Source of the DNA: Clostridiaceae bacterium
GTDB lineage: Bacteria; Bacillota; Clostridia; Saccharofermentanales; DTU023
Assembly (NCBI GenBank): GCA_012799695.1
Contig: JAAZKT010000028.1
Coordinates: 1-52,979, forward strand
Direction of reading: 5' to 3'
Length of the DNA stretch: 52,979 bases
The stretch's first letter is position 1; every line of letters begins with the position of its first letter. Below, piece after piece: positions 52,546-52,979 of the stretch. Under the pieces are notes generated by a model, which saw nothing but the letters and a program-made list of their open reading frames with translations, made no database searches and was not told the DNA's origin. Made by a program: the position numbers and the translations under genes.

Positions 52546-52979
52546 GCCTCTTCCTCCTTTTTAGCAACAGGCAGGGTCACAAAAATTCGAAATCCGTCGC
52601 TTGCGGATATGTGGATGGTTCCGCCTTGCCCGCGGACGCGCTCTTCCATGGTCACCAGTCCGATGCCGGTTGTTTCGGCAGGACGGGGATCTTTGGGCTT
52701 GCCGTTGTCAGTGACGATCATGTGGTACTGACGTGCTACTTCGGTGAGTGATACCGTGACCACGGTGGCGTCGGAATGTTTTATGGTGTTGGTCAGTGCT
52801 TCCCGCACAATGGCCAGCAGTGTGTAGTGAACTTTTGCATCGGGCTCCTGTTCAATCGCTACGTTTGAGGTCATGCGGCAGAAGGTAAAATTCTCCTGAA
52901 TTTGCTGCAATTCCCGGCGAATATCCAACGAGTCGCGATGGATATCATGGACGCTGTCACGGATTTGTTGCATGGCGTC
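52542..52979 (-). CDS. sensor histidine kinase, HPK7/NarX type (C-terminal part, cut by window edge)
   Basis: The reading frame is open to the right edge, so the N-terminus (sensor and most of the dimerisation domain) is missing. Visible are part of the HisKA_3-like helix (MQQIRDSVHDIHRDSLDIRREL), the N box REALTNTIKHSDAT, and the G boxes DNGKP ... TTGIGLVTMEERVRGQGG. Ends KKEEEA. The phospho-acceptor His lies outside the window or close to its edge. Confidence 0.93.
   Translation of the reverse strand, partial: DAMQQIRDSVHDIHRDSLDIRRELQQIQENFTFCRMTSNVAIEQEPDAKVHYTLLAIVREALTNTIKHSDATVVTVSLTEVARQYHMIVTDNGKPKDPRPAETTGIGLVTMEERVRGQGGTIHISASDGFRIFVTLPVAKKEEEA

Noticed and set aside
1-52979. CRISPR arrays, tRNA or rRNA genes, insertion sequences, prophage genes
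   Set aside because: None seen: no regularly spaced repeats, no transposase or integrase motifs, and no cloverleaf or rRNA sequence recognised by eye.

Overview
The window looks like chromosomal DNA of an anaerobic, Gram-positive, Clostridia-like Bacillota. The evidence is the core gene order rpmH-rnpA-yidD-yidC-jag-mnmE-mnmG-rsmG, a tig-clpP-clpX run, a lipoprotein-type sugar-binding protein, strong AGGAGG ribosome binding sites with frequent GTG starts, and an oxygen-sensitive glycyl radical enzyme with its activase. I see no rRNA, tRNA, CRISPR array, prophage or insertion sequence. All family assignments are from reading the sequence; no database search was run.

Region A (1-25311, all genes leftward). 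Read in the direction of transcription: nagA; tig, clpP, clpX; a kinase-like protein; folD; then rpmH, rnpA, yidD, yidC, jag, mnmE, mnmG, rsmG; gyrA; pepF with two small downstream genes; and a large secreted S8 peptidase that runs off the left edge. Two genes here are broken as read. The S8 peptidase changes frame at a TCC-TGA site in the middle of a domain. rsmG has an in-frame TAA 53 codons before its natural end. dnaA is not beside rpmH and no origin is visible.

Region B (25312-35446, rightward). A divergent control region with a good promoter and an 18-bp palindrome leads into deoC, a Gfo/Idh/MocA oxidoreductase, a sugar isomerase/epimerase (SIS), a ROK kinase and a DeoR regulator. A second operon follows: nanE, a glycyl radical enzyme with a Cys-x-Glu active-site motif, its radical-SAM activase, and manA. 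Its promoter is flanked by two TTTGCAAA palindromes exactly 20 bp apart. The ROK kinase, NanE and NagA would make a ManNAc to GlcN-6-P route; the radical enzyme's substrate is unknown and it is the best candidate for new chemistry here.

Region C (35580-40150, rightward). A GldA/GldG-like ABC-2 system: ATPase, permease, an extracytoplasmic GldG-like protein and a DUF4340-like protein.

Region D (40225-51655). A Gfo/Idh-SIS pair, then a complete RbsABC-type sugar importer (binding lipoprotein, double ATPase, two permeases), both rightward. After a bidirectional terminator comes a leftward operon with two more Gfo/Idh-SIS pairs. With the pair in region B this makes four oxidoreductase/isomerase modules in about 25 kb and no recognisable glycoside hydrolase. 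The pattern suggests oxidation-based sugar or glycoside conversion (inference).

Region E (51880-52979, leftward). A NarL-type response regulator and the C-terminal part of its HPK7-type sensor kinase, cut by the right edge.
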